Origin: Pigmentiphaga sp.
GTDB lineage: Bacteria; Pseudomonadota; Gammaproteobacteria; Burkholderiales; Burkholderiaceae_B
DNA: 64,000 nucleotides
Reading direction: 5' to 3'
NCBI GenBank assembly: GCA_023228945.1
Contig: JALOAI010000024.1
Location: forward strand, 1 to 64,000
Position 1 is the first letter of the stretch; the number at the start of each line of letters is the position of its first letter. The translations under genes and the position numbers were made by a program. Below, piece after piece: positions 16,319 to 24,520 of this stretch. The notes below the pieces were generated by a model. That model made no database searches and had not been told where the DNA came from. It saw nothing but the letters and a program-made list of their open reading frames with translations.

Positions 16319-17239
16319 CTACGCCGGTGGCTGCTGGTCGGCAGCCGTGTGCGGACATCCGGGGCCGTTGAGGCCACCGACGCGAGAGTGCAGGGCGATC
16401 GGAGGAGCGCCCGCGAGCGCGGCGATCATCGGGTTGGTGCCGACCGCTGTGACCCACGCCCAGAAATAGGGGTCGATGGTGATCGACGACTGGATATCGT
16501 CTTTGGCCCGCAGGATCGCGTGCTCGGTGCCGACGAACGGAACGATCGTCTGCGGCGGCGCGGGTGCTGGCGTGTACGGGGTGTCGATCGCAGGCACTGC
16601 CGGCACCCCGGGGATCGTCGTGCCGGCAGCCGAGACCGTGCCGCCGAACGGTGGGCTGGTCGGGCCCTCGCCGAGCGCAACCCGGCCGTTGAGGTGGATC
16701 GCTCCCGTCGGCGCGGCCTTGATCTCGACCGAGCCGCCGCTGTGCACGAGGTAGTCGCCGCCGAGCCCGGTCTCGATCGCCATCAGCTGGCCGTCGGGCA
16801 GACGAGTGAATGTCCACGCGGGCGCGGGCACGTGCAGGCCCTTGGCCACCGCTGCAGCTGCGCCCGTCTGTACGCCGGCCACTACTGGTGGCACCGGCCG
16901 CTTGAGGTCGCCCAGCCGCGCCACGATCGTCGCGAGCGTCTCGTCGCCGTCCGGGTAGACCACCACCACCTGGCAGCCGTAGCTGAGCGCGAGGTAGTCG
17001 ACGTCGCTGCCGATCCGGGCGATCAGCTCGTCGCCGTTGGCCGTGGTGACCTCGACGAGGAACTCACCCTGCTCGATCCGCACCCATGCCGGCGTGGTCT
17101 CGGGCAGCCCGGTCAGGCTGTCGGTGTGCCCGACCGTCGCCAGGTCGCAGCTCGGCCGCTGTGGTGGCGCGAGCATGCGGCGGATGTTGGTCGCATCAGG
17201 AGCGAGGTTCGGAGCGCGGCGCCTGAAATTCGTAGCCAT
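16319..17239 (-). CDS. Baseplate spike / assembly protein V-like
   Basis: 306 residues. The N-terminal 140 residues look like an OB-fold (GDELIARIGSDVDYLALSYG, then VVVYPDGDETLATIVARL). They are followed by a beta-rich DGQLMAIETGLGGDYLVHSG stretch of the kind that forms the trimeric spike in gpV/gp5 proteins. The Pro-rich C-terminus is unusual. It lies upstream of the holin candidate in transcription order. Spike identity is inferred from fold hints and context. Confidence 0.55.
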   Translation of the reverse strand: MATNFRRRAPNLAPDATNIRRMLAPPQRPSCDLATVGHTDSLTGLPETTPAWVRIEQGEFLVEVTTANGDELIARIGSDVDYLALSYGCQVVVVYPDGDETLATIVARLGDLKRPVPPVVAGVQTGAAAAVAKGLHVPAPAWTFTRLPDGQLMAIETGLGGDYLVHSGGSVEIKAAPTGAIHLNGRVALGEGPTSPPFGGTVSAAGTTIPGVPAVPAIDTPYTPAPAPPQTIVPFVGTEHAILRAKDDIQSSITIDPYFWAWVTAVGTNPMIAALAGAPPIALHSRVGGLNGPGCPHTAADQQPPA

Positions 17240-17288
17240 CGGGTCTTGGATACCACCGCTCGCGCGCGGGCTGCTGTACGCTGGGTCG

Positions 17289-17639
17289 ATGCGTTCGACC
17301 GTTCTATCCGTGCTCGCTCTGTGCCTGGCCATGGTGCTGACCGGCTGTGCCGGCGTCCTCGGCTTTCTCGATGCGCATGGCCGCAGCATCGCCGACGCGG
17401 TGCTCAACTGCGTGCCGGCGTTCGCGAACCCGTCGCCCTCGCAGGCGGCCGCGTGTTTCGACTCCAGCGTGCAGGCGGTGGGCTCGGCCATCAACGCGGA
17501 ACCGGCCGAGAAAGGCGCGACGGTGATCGAGTGTGCCCACGCCCTGCGGGAGGTCGAGCAGCTCGAGCGCGAGGGCAAGCCCGCCGACCAAGCGCGAGCT
17601 CGGGCGCGACAGTTGGTCGACCAGCTGTCGCCGGAATAG
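17289..17639 (+). CDS. Small lipoprotein
   Basis: 116 residues with a signal peptide and lipobox (LAMVLTGC), so it should be lipidated at Cys19. The mature part is helical with Cys at several positions and a Glu/Arg-rich end. A spanin-type outer-membrane lysis role is possible given the nearby holin candidate, but I see no Pro-rich Rz1 pattern. The gene is divergent from the spike gene across a 49-base gap. Confidence 0.65.
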   Translation: MRSTVLSVLALCLAMVLTGCAGVLGFLDAHGRSIADAVLNCVPAFANPSPSQAAACFDSSVQAVGSAINAEPAEKGATVIECAHALREVEQLEREGKPADQARARARQLVDQLSPE

Positions 17640-17668
17640 CGAGGCCGAACTGCGGTTGGGCCGTGGCC

Positions 17669-18685
17669 GTGAGCACGCGACTGCGAGCCCCGTTCCCCTA
17701 CTACGGCAGCAAGCTCGCGAGCGCGTCGCTGATCGAGCAGCTGATGGGCCCGATCAACAACCTCGTGATCCCGTTCGCGGGCTCGCTGGGCGAGCTGCTC
17801 GGCCGCTCGCAGCCGGCCAAAGTCGAGACGGTCAATGACGCCGATGGTCTCGTGGTCAACGCCTGGCGAGCGCTCGTCTACTCGCCCGAGGCGATGGCCG
17901 AGTTGTGCGACCACCCGGTGCACGAGGCGACCCTGCACGCTGCTCATGACCTGCTGATCGCTCGCGCACCGGACCTGGTCGAGTTGCTGCGCGGCGATCC
18001 AAAGGCGCACGACGTCGAGCTCGCGGCCTGGTGGGTGTGGGGGCGGTCGTGCTGGCTTGGCTCGGGCTGGGGCTGCGAGGCCCATCGCAAGCGGCCGGAC
18101 CTGATCGGCCACGGCGACGCGCCCAAAGAGGGCCGCGGCGTGGCTCGGCCGTGGGTGTCTCGTCCGCAGCTGAGCCACGCAGGGCAGGGCGTGACGAAGC
18201 GCCAGCTGCCGCTGCTGCGCGGGAGCGACGGAACCGGGGTCGGCTACGGCGTTGGCATAAACGCGAGCCAGAACCGCGAGCGCCTGCGCGAATACTTCGC
18301 GGCGCTCGCCGACCGGCTTCGCTGGGTGCGGATCACCTGCGGCGACTGGCGGCGCGTCACGACGCCGGCGGTCACGACCTCGCACGGGCTGACCGGCGTG
18401 AGCCTCGACCCGCCGTACGACCACGCGATGCGATCGAAGAGGCTCTACCGCGAGGACTCGCCGACGCTGAGCGCCGAGGTTCGAGCGTGGGCGATCGAGA
18501 ACGGCGATGATCCGCTGCTGCGGATCGTGCTCTGCGGGAAGCACCACGAGCACGACGAGCTGCTCGAGCACGGCTGGTCGCGGCACGAGTGGCGCAGCGA
18601 CGGCGAGGTGATCTGGGCGTCGCCGCGGTGCGAACTCGTCGAGTTCGGGCCGCTGTTCGCAGGCTGCCGAGGAGTGAGCGCATGA
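17669..18685 (+). CDS. Dam-like N6-adenine DNA methyltransferase (D12 class)
   Basis: 338 residues. The N-terminus PFPYYGSK is the motif X/I region of D12-class methylases and SLDPPYDHAMR carries the catalytic DPPY. It would methylate adenine in DNA. A GTG at 17663 is an alternative start; no good ribosome site distinguishes them. The stop overlaps the ATG of the next frame (ATGA). Confidence 0.8.
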   Translation: MSTRLRAPFPYYGSKLASASLIEQLMGPINNLVIPFAGSLGELLGRSQPAKVETVNDADGLVVNAWRALVYSPEAMAELCDHPVHEATLHAAHDLLIARAPDLVELLRGDPKAHDVELAAWWVWGRSCWLGSGWGCEAHRKRPDLIGHGDAPKEGRGVARPWVSRPQLSHAGQGVTKRQLPLLRGSDGTGVGYGVGINASQNRERLREYFAALADRLRWVRITCGDWRRVTTPAVTTSHGLTGVSLDPPYDHAMRSKRLYREDSPTLSAEVRAWAIENGDDPLLRIVLCGKHHEHDELLEHGWSRHEWRSDGEVIWASPRCELVEFGPLFAGCRGVSA

Positions 18686-18855
18686 GCGGTCCGGCTCGCA
18701 CAGGCCCGGGCCATTCACTCCCGCAACCCGGGGCAGTGGGGGCTCGGGCTCGACCCGGAAGGCAAGGTCTACTCGATCACGGTCGACAAGAAGGAGCAGC
18801 GATCCCCCTGCCCGAAGGCGAGCACCTGCGCGAGTACGAACCCGAGGAATACTGA
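18682..18855 (+). pseudogene. Small gene with apparent compensating frameshifts
   Basis: The ATG overlaps the Dam-like stop. The annotated frame starts MSGPART and ends PLPEGEHLREYEPEEY. The middle, however, reads as sensible protein only in the +1 frame (IHSRNPGQWGLGLDPEG, then KVYSITVDKKEQ). Two changes would restore one frame, the second lying in a run of five C at about 18805. Either the gene is damaged or the assembly has single-base errors here. Confidence 0.45.
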
Positions 18856-18984
18856 CGGCGCTTGGCCGTTTGCGCGGCATGAAGCGCTGAGCTCGAACAC
18901 AGCGGCACGCCGCACGCGAAGCGACCCGCGGGAAACAGGCGCCACGAACCGGGAGGTCGACCGTGTGAGACCCGACTGAGCCGG

Positions 18985-19019
18985 AGCCCCGAACGCAGCG
19001 AGAGCCGAGCGACGGGGCT
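18985..19019 (+). other. Intergenic hairpin upstream of 19028
   Basis: AGCCCCG...CGGGGCT with a long internal palindromic loop ends nine bases before the next start. It resembles the first stem of the double-hairpin elements at 2.6-5.2 kb. The 18856-18984 stretch before it holds nothing else I can support. Confidence 0.4.
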
Positions 19020-19027
19020 TCGGCCGT

Positions 19028-19303
19028 ATGAGCGAGTATACCGAAGCCGATACCCACGAGATTTTTTACGGCGATCACCCCGACTTCGATCGCCAGTACG
19101 TGCACGAGGAGAACGGCGACAAGCACCGCTGGTCGCTGGAGGTCACCCGAGTCTATCGCCACACCGCGAGCGGCCAGCACTACGCGGTCACGATGCTGAT
19201 CGCTGACGAGGGCAGCAGCGACGACCACGAGCCCGCGGGCGCGCCGGTGAAGGTCGAGCCGTGCGAGAAGACCGTCACCGTCTGGGAACCCGTCGATAGC
19301 TGA
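19028..19303 (+). CDS. Small acidic protein of unknown function
   Basis: 91 residues, acidic, His- and Tyr-containing N-terminus (YGDHPDFDRQYVHEENGDK) with a beta-rich middle. No family recognised. Confidence 0.65.
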   Translation: MSEYTEADTHEIFYGDHPDFDRQYVHEENGDKHRWSLEVTRVYRHTASGQHYAVTMLIADEGSSDDHEPAGAPVKVEPCEKTVTVWEPVDS

Positions 19304-19320
19304 CAGCCTCATCCAAGGTC

Positions 19321-19431
19321 ATGTGCGTGCCGTGTGCCACGCAGGCCAAGGCCCGCGGCGTGCCGAAGTCCGAACTGGAGGATCGCGGGCTGCGGCTTGT
19401 GACCGCCGAAGACGTGCTGGACGATGGCTGA
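19321..19431 (+). CDS. Very small CxxC protein
   Basis: 36 residues beginning MCVPCATQAKARGVPKSELE. A CxxC pair at residues 2-5 is followed by a charged helix. AAGG sits just before the ATG. It ends one base before the convergent gene's end at 19432. Short and unsupported by homology I can recall, but codon use is in keeping with its neighbours. Confidence 0.45.
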   Translation: MCVPCATQAKARGVPKSELEDRGLRLVTAEDVLDDG

Positions 19432-20001
19432 TCAGGCGCGAGCGCTCAGCCGCTCGAGCAGCAGTTCGGCGTCGGCCAGCGTGAGGAACACGTAGCCATC
19501 GCAGGCCATCGCTGCGAGATCATGATCTCGCAGACCCGCCGCGACCTCGGCCACCCGCGCTGCGGTCCCGTCCAGCGCCATCTGGTAGCGCAGCGCATCC
19601 GCGATGGCCTTGTGTACCCGCGTGGCGAGCAACGACGAGAGCACACCCTCCTCGGACAGCTGATCGGCGGCCACCATGAGCTCGGCGGGGGTGATCACGC
19701 CTCCCACGTGCCTGACCCACCGCAGACCGGACAGGCTCGACACGTCCCACGTGATCGCCGGCCCACAGTGGTCGCCGTCGCCCCAGTGCCGATCGACGAA
19801 CCGCACGAACAGCTCGACCGTACCGGGACCGGCCTCGCGCCGGTCGAGGCCGCGAACCCAGTCGGAGAACGTGCTCGCTCCGTAGCCGTGCTGCGGGCAG
19901 CGGCCGCCTGGCCACCAGGCCGAGCGCGAGCAGGTCTTGGTTTTGAGCGGCTCGCCGCAGCGCAGGCGCTTGGGTGTGCCGGATCGCCTCGCCGTGCTCA
20001 T
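19432..20001 (-). CDS. Protein of unknown function with N-terminal Cys/His cluster
   Basis: 189 residues. The N-terminus has spaced Cys and His (RCGEPLKTKTCSRSAWW, then GGRCPQHG) that could bind zinc; the rest is helical. Start ATG overlaps the stop of the next gene upstream (ATGA at 19998). No family recognised. Confidence 0.6.
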   Translation of the reverse strand: MSTARRSGTPKRLRCGEPLKTKTCSRSAWWPGGRCPQHGYGASTFSDWVRGLDRREAGPGTVELFVRFVDRHWGDGDHCGPAITWDVSSLSGLRWVRHVGGVITPAELMVAADQLSEEGVLSSLLATRVHKAIADALRYQMALDGTAARVAEVAAGLRDHDLAAMACDGYVFLTLADAELLLERLSARA

Positions 20002-20312
20002 GCGTCACCTCGGCATCGAGCGCACATGGCCACGGGGACGCCGTTGAGAAGACCGACGTCATCGGGCTCGTGCGTACGCGCTGTGCATTGCCGATCGAGC
20101 GCAGGGTCGCGTGCTTGGCAGACGGTGTACAGATATCGCCTGTCCTGGGGCGGGTAGAACTCACCCAACTGCGACTCGTGGCGGTGTATGACGGCGACGA
20201 ACGCCCTAAGCATATCGCCGCCACCCCAAAATGCCGCCCAGCGACGGCGTCGATCGATGGCTTCGGCCAAGGTCATGTGCCGGCCGTCGCCGTGGCTTTG
20301 GCGAGTCACCAT
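19998..20312 (-). CDS. Small protein with C-terminal zinc-type CxxC
   Basis: 104 residues. GGAG lies eight bases before the ATG at 20312; an inner ATG at 20276 (MTLAEAIDRR) is possible. The C-terminus DDVGLLNGVPVAMCARCRG is almost the same as that of the small gene at 41045, so the two share a domain. A CxxC pair at the end and Cys residues upstream suggest a zinc site. Confidence 0.6.
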   Translation of the reverse strand: MVTRQSHGDGRHMTLAEAIDRRRRWAAFWGGGDMLRAFVAVIHRHESQLGEFYPPQDRRYLYTVCQARDPALDRQCTARTHEPDDVGLLNGVPVAMCARCRGDA

Positions 20313-20349
20313 GCGCTCCGCAACCGATGCGGCGCGCTGATATTCCAGC

Positions 20350-21255
20350 TCATGCGCGCGGGTGGTGCTTGTCGTACGCCGACCGTACGTGCCGCTGATC
20401 GAGGTGCGTGTAGATCTCGGTGGTCGAGACCGACGAGTGCCCGAGCAACTGCTGCACCACGCTCAGGTCGGCGCCGCCCTCGAGCAAGTGCGTGGCGAAG
20501 CTGTGGCGCAGCTGGTGCGGCGAGATCGGCCGCTCGATCCCGGCCGCCATGGCGATCGTGCGAAGCTTGGCCCACCAGCCGTTACGACTGAGCGACCCGC
20601 CCCAGCGGTTCAAGAACACGTTGTCGACGCGCGGGCCCTTGCCTCGCTTGCCCGCGAGCTCGGGCCGGCCGTGCTCGAGGTAGTCGGCGAGGGCCTGCGC
20701 GACGTGGCCGAGCACCGGCACCATGCGCTGCTTGTTGCCCTTGCCGTCGAGCACCGCTACTCCGTGCTCGAGGTCGAGAGCGCCGAACTCGAGCCCGCAC
20801 GTCTCGGACACGCGCGCCCCGGTCGCGTAGATGAACTCGACCATCGCCGTGTCGCGCAGGCCGAGCGGAGTGTCGGTGCCTGGTGCTGCGATCAGGCGCT
20901 CGACCTCGGCGCGGCTCAGCACCTCGGGCAAGTGCAGTTCGTCGCGCGGCCACGCGAGTCCGTCGGTCGGCAGCGCTGCGATCACGCCCTCGGCCCGCAG
21001 CCAGGCGAACAGCGACGACACGCAGGCCAGCCGCCGCGCCTGCGTGCGTGTCGAGTCACCCGCGGCAACTCGGTCGGCGATCCATCCTCGCAGGTGCTCG
21101 AGCCCGACGTCGGCCATCACCTCGATGCCCACGCTGGTCAGGTAGCCGTGCAGCTTGCCGAGGTCGTTCGCGTAGGCGTCGATGGTCTGGCGAGCGAAGT
21201 TCCGCTCGACCGCGCAGTATTCGAGGTATCCGGCGATTGCATCGTCGATTCGCAC
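20350..21255 (-). CDS. Tyrosine recombinase, XerC/XerD type (integrase)
   Basis: 301 residues, the usual XerC/D length. The N-terminal SAM-like core-binding domain (YLEYCAVERNFARQTIDAY) is followed by the catalytic domain: first Arg in GARVSETCGL, Lys in GKGNKQRMVPV, HQLRHSFATHLLEGG, LGHSSVSTTEIYTH with the nucleophilic Tyr. It would carry out site-specific integration, either at a phage att site or at the host dif site. The 387-base gap upstream of its start is the natural place for attP. Confidence 0.9.
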   Translation of the reverse strand: MRIDDAIAGYLEYCAVERNFARQTIDAYANDLGKLHGYLTSVGIEVMADVGLEHLRGWIADRVAAGDSTRTQARRLACVSSLFAWLRAEGVIAALPTDGLAWPRDELHLPEVLSRAEVERLIAAPGTDTPLGLRDTAMVEFIYATGARVSETCGLEFGALDLEHGVAVLDGKGNKQRMVPVLGHVAQALADYLEHGRPELAGKRGKGPRVDNVFLNRWGGSLSRNGWWAKLRTIAMAAGIERPISPHQLRHSFATHLLEGGADLSVVQQLLGHSSVSTTEIYTHLDQRHVRSAYDKHHPRA

Positions 21256-21642
21256 GACTCGACGCTATCACTCGATTCGGGCCCGTCGAGGTTTTGTGCA
21301 AAAGCGCGTGATCGTGTGATTCGCACACTCGTTTTTTCAGCAGTGCGCAAGGCCGCGAAACGGCAAGCTGCGCGGTGCAGGTTACCGTTTTCGAGAATCT
21401 CATCGTAATCTCCATTATCGGATATTCGCCGCGCCCGCCTCGCCGACTATCTACATTGTGAATGGCGAGTTATTGGGCCTACTCCGCGCTGCGTCATTGT
21501 GCTTGTTCGGCACAATCGCACAGTCCAAATCGGTTGTCGAGCCCGCCGCGCCGGCGCTATCAGGAGGCAGTTTCGCCAGGCTCTCTCGGCGCCGCTACGC
21601 AGCGTTTCCGCGGGCATCAACACCCGGAGCCCTACGCCCGAC
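21256..21642. other. Non-coding gap rich in inverted repeats; attP candidate
   Basis: 387 bases with no gene I can support and lower G+C than its surroundings. It holds TTTTG-TG-CAAAA at 21292, GTGTG-ATTCG-CACAC at 21314, and ATTGTGC-N7-GCACAAT at 21496. TTGTGC or its complement recurs four times. This is the layout of an attachment region with arm-type sites beside an integrase. The crossover core cannot be picked by eye. Confidence 0.4.
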
Positions 21643-23361
21643 TCACAGCGGCGGCTGGCCCGACGCGAGGTCGATCGCCTTGGTCGAGTCGCGGGTGTCG
21701 AGGTAGTTGATCGCCTCGATCTTCACCGCCCAGCCGCGCGAGATCTGCCAGTCGAAATTGACCCGCTTGGTCCGAAACTCCTGCTGCAGGTACGGAGCAT
21801 CAGCTACCTGCGCGAGGAAGGCCGCCGTCTTCGGGTCGTAGCCCATTTTGCGGATCTCCAGCACGCGCTCGGCCAGGCTCGCGTTGAGGAGCTTGCCGGC
21901 GGTCGCCACGATCCCCTGGTCGATGTCCTGCCCGGGCACGAGCACCAGCAGCGGATCGCTCGGCCGCATCGCGAACATGTCGGCGCGAGTCTGCGAGTTG
22001 TAGTTCATCGGCAACGCGGCGAGCGTGCTCGTCTCGATCTCGACGTTGGTGTCGCCGCGGCCAAGCTCCTCGTAGATCGCCCGCGCCTGTGCATCGAGGT
22101 AGCGATCGAGCTGCACGCGCGTGAGACCGTCGATCGCGTTGAACGTGAAGACCTTTACCTCGCGTCGCTCGCCCTTCCCCGACGCGCTCGGCCGGTTGTT
22201 GACGGGGATCGGCGGGTAGTCCCGCTGGACTCGCTCGCCTGTGCTCGTGTCGAACGACACGACGCGGATCGTTGGCACCCTGATCTTCTTCAGCTTCTGG
22301 TCGATGCGGATGTTGTCGCAGTTGATCCCCCAGATGAACTGCCGCACCTGGGCGGGGGTCAGCAGCGCATCGATGGCGCCTGTCGTCGTGCTCGAGCGGT
22401 AGTAGGTCCGCGGGTTGGTGATCACGAGCTCGGCGGCCGGCAGCATCATGCCAGCGCCTGGGAAATTCACCGGGACGGTGCCCTGCCGGATGTACGGTCG
22501 CAGGCCGGCCTCGGTGCACACGTCGCAGATCCAGTCCCAGTAGGACTGTTTCTGCGCGTTGCCGGGCGATCGCTTGCGGCCGCGCTTCGCCGTGCCGCGC
22601 GAGTCGACCCACGACTTGGGTTTGATGTCGGCGATCGTCGGCAGCGGCACGATGTTGCCGGCGTCGTCCCTGACATCGTTGATCACCATGATCCCGCGAT
22701 AGCCCGGCACGCCGAAGCGCCGGGACAGTTCCTCGACCGGCACGCCATCGCCGGTCAGCACCAACTGGATAACGAGGTCGAGCGGGAGCATCGACAGGAT
22801 GTCCTTCACCACGTTGGGCGGCACCTCGGCGTCGAGCAGCTCGCCGGTCAGGTCTCGCGCGTTGATGCTGATCGTCTGCGTGTTGGGGTCGAGCTCGAGG
22901 TCGACGTCATCAGCGAACCCCTGGAACAGCAGGTTGGTCGCGGTCCCGTGCGAGCTCATGACGGCCGTCAGCGGCCCGGGTACGTCGGGCAGCACGAGGC
23001 CCGGCGCATCGAGGGGCCCGTTGGCTCGCGCCCACTCGTCGGGCGTGAACACGCCACCGAAGATCTCGACCGTGACCGCTCGGATGCGCCGCGGATCGAA
23101 CGGCAGCATCGTGAAATCGATCTCCAACTTGGCCGAGTCGGCGGTGCGGTACGAGTTGAGCTCGACGCTGCAGGTGTTGGGGACGCACTCGATCACCTCG
23201 TAGTTGGGGATCACGAGCACGTCCGATGCGACGTCCTGTGGGAACGACTCGGCGCCTGCCGGCGACGGCACTGCGGTCGAGGGGATCGGCGGTCGCAACA
23301 CACCGTCGTCGAGCCTGACTTTCAGGCGAACCTTGCAGCCCGGATAGAAGTCGCGCGCCAT
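21643..23361 (-). CDS. Baseplate hub / late-control-D-like protein
   Basis: 572 residues. Beta-rich N-terminus (VELNSYRTADSAKLEIDF), then VEIFGGVF and FADDVDLELDPNTQTISINARDLTGELLDAE, the pattern of the tail-hub gpD/gp27 fold, and a C-terminal KRVNFDWQISRGWAVKIEAINYLD. The hub joins the tube tip to the baseplate. It is downstream of the DHH gene and the LysM-bearing protein in the minus-strand run. Confidence 0.65.
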   Translation of the reverse strand: MARDFYPGCKVRLKVRLDDGVLRPPIPSTAVPSPAGAESFPQDVASDVLVIPNYEVIECVPNTCSVELNSYRTADSAKLEIDFTMLPFDPRRIRAVTVEIFGGVFTPDEWARANGPLDAPGLVLPDVPGPLTAVMSSHGTATNLLFQGFADDVDLELDPNTQTISINARDLTGELLDAEVPPNVVKDILSMLPLDLVIQLVLTGDGVPVEELSRRFGVPGYRGIMVINDVRDDAGNIVPLPTIADIKPKSWVDSRGTAKRGRKRSPGNAQKQSYWDWICDVCTEAGLRPYIRQGTVPVNFPGAGMMLPAAELVITNPRTYYRSSTTTGAIDALLTPAQVRQFIWGINCDNIRIDQKLKKIRVPTIRVVSFDTSTGERVQRDYPPIPVNNRPSASGKGERREVKVFTFNAIDGLTRVQLDRYLDAQARAIYEELGRGDTNVEIETSTLAALPMNYNSQTRADMFAMRPSDPLLVLVPGQDIDQGIVATAGKLLNASLAERVLEIRKMGYDPKTAAFLAQVADAPYLQQEFRTKRVNFDWQISRGWAVKIEAINYLDTRDSTKAIDLASGQPPL

Positions 23362-23370
23362 GGAGCGAGC

Positions 23371-24471
23371 CTAGCCGCGCTCGTGCGTGATGATCGAGTC
23401 CAGCTCCAGCTCCATCAACTTGATGCCCAGCGCGAAATCAGAGAGCGCGTAGGCTCCGATGTTGCCGAACCGCAAGCTGTCGGTCCCATTGCGGTAGGTG
23501 ACGAACAGCAGGCCTCGCAGCCGGCCCTCGTTCGCCTCGGCTAGCATCCGTTCGAGCTCGTCGACCAGGTCGTGGTTGGGAGCCCGGAACGCAACGACCT
23601 GATCGTCCTTCTGCTGCGGATTCGAGATCGGCACCACGACGCTTTCGACCTTCGCGACCCGATCGACCGGCACCCGATCGCAGCGGAAGCCGGCGGCGTG
23701 CTCGTGGCCGCCACCGCCGAACTCGCGGGCGATCGCCGACACGTCGGGTCCATCCTCGCGCGATCGCAGCGAGCAGTAGTAGTTTCCTCGCTCGCCGTCC
23801 CACGACCACCCGAGGACCGGCAGGTGCGGCTCGCGGTGCTTGAGCACCTCGGCAACCTCGCTGACGAACTCGACCGGCGCGTTGACCATCCACACCTGGT
23901 GCTCGCCGAGCTGGCCGATGCGGGCCCGCGCGGCGAGCTTCTGGCACGTCAGCTGGTGGTAGCGCAGCACGGCTGCGCCCTCGTTCACCACCTCGTCGAA
24001 AGGTCGACTCTCGAACTCGTCCCAGGCCTTGAAGTCGAACGGGATGGTCGAGAGAGCAGCATGGTACTCGCGTGTCCCCACCAACTTGAAGCGCCACAGA
24101 TCTCGGTCCTCGACGTGATCGATCAGCGGGATCCGGCCGGATCCGTGCAGCGTGTCCCAGGTGATGCCGGCCCCGCTGCGGTTCATGTCGAACACGCAGA
24201 AGCCGAGCCCCTCGAGGTCGGCCTGGGCGGTTTTGTGGTGGTCGAGCACGAGCAGGTAGGCCGCGTCGGCGCGCATGCGCAGCAGCACGTCTCGCGGATA
24301 GGAGAAGTCGCAGATCAGCACCCGCTTGCCGGCCACGTCGGGCGGATCATCGCCGTACTGCGCCGGGATGAACTCGGCGTCCGGGCTGTGCAGGCGCGCC
24401 GCCCAAGCAGCCGCGAAGCCGTCGTAACAGTTGCCGTGGTAGATGACGAGATCGAATGGGTCGAGATCCAT
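23371..24471 (-). CDS. DHH/DHHA1-family phosphoesterase
   Basis: 366 residues. The DHH part has NCYDGFAAAWAA, a metal-binding Asp in LICDFSYPRD, and LVLDHHKTAQAD; the DHHA1 part has FGGGGHEHAAGFR. Such enzymes cleave short oligonucleotides (NrnA-like) or cyclic dinucleotides. After about residue 285 comes an extra segment (LVDELERMLAEANEGRLRG, then FVTYRNG) that resembles a small domain common in phage proteins and not in plain NrnA. It sits inside the tail cluster, an unusual place for a nuclease. Confidence 0.8.
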   Translation of the reverse strand: MDLDPFDLVIYHGNCYDGFAAAWAARLHSPDAEFIPAQYGDDPPDVAGKRVLICDFSYPRDVLLRMRADAAYLLVLDHHKTAQADLEGLGFCVFDMNRSGAGITWDTLHGSGRIPLIDHVEDRDLWRFKLVGTREYHAALSTIPFDFKAWDEFESRPFDEVVNEGAAVLRYHQLTCQKLAARARIGQLGEHQVWMVNAPVEFVSEVAEVLKHREPHLPVLGWSWDGERGNYYCSLRSREDGPDVSAIAREFGGGGHEHAAGFRCDRVPVDRVAKVESVVVPISNPQQKDDQVVAFRAPNHDLVDELERMLAEANEGRLRGLLFVTYRNGTDSLRFGNIGAYALSDFALGIKLMELELDSIITHERG

Positions 24472-24488
24472 GCGGCAGACGCTAGCAT

Positions 24489-24504
24489 GCAACCTCGGCG
24501 TTGC
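24489..24504. promoter_or_regulatory. Dyad operator-like site GCAAC-N6-GTTGC (perfect)
   Basis: GCAAC CTCGGC GTTGC lies 17 bases before the start of the DHH gene (minus strand) and 16 bases after the end of the tail gene at 24521. Confidence 0.7.
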
Positions 24505-24520
24505 GATGCTCTGTCGGTGA

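Noticed and set aside
21499..23544. 681-codon plus-strand frame opposite the baseplate hub
   Set aside because: Composition of a shadow frame (Arg, His, Asp, Val) and no motif; the minus strand gives a coherent hub protein.
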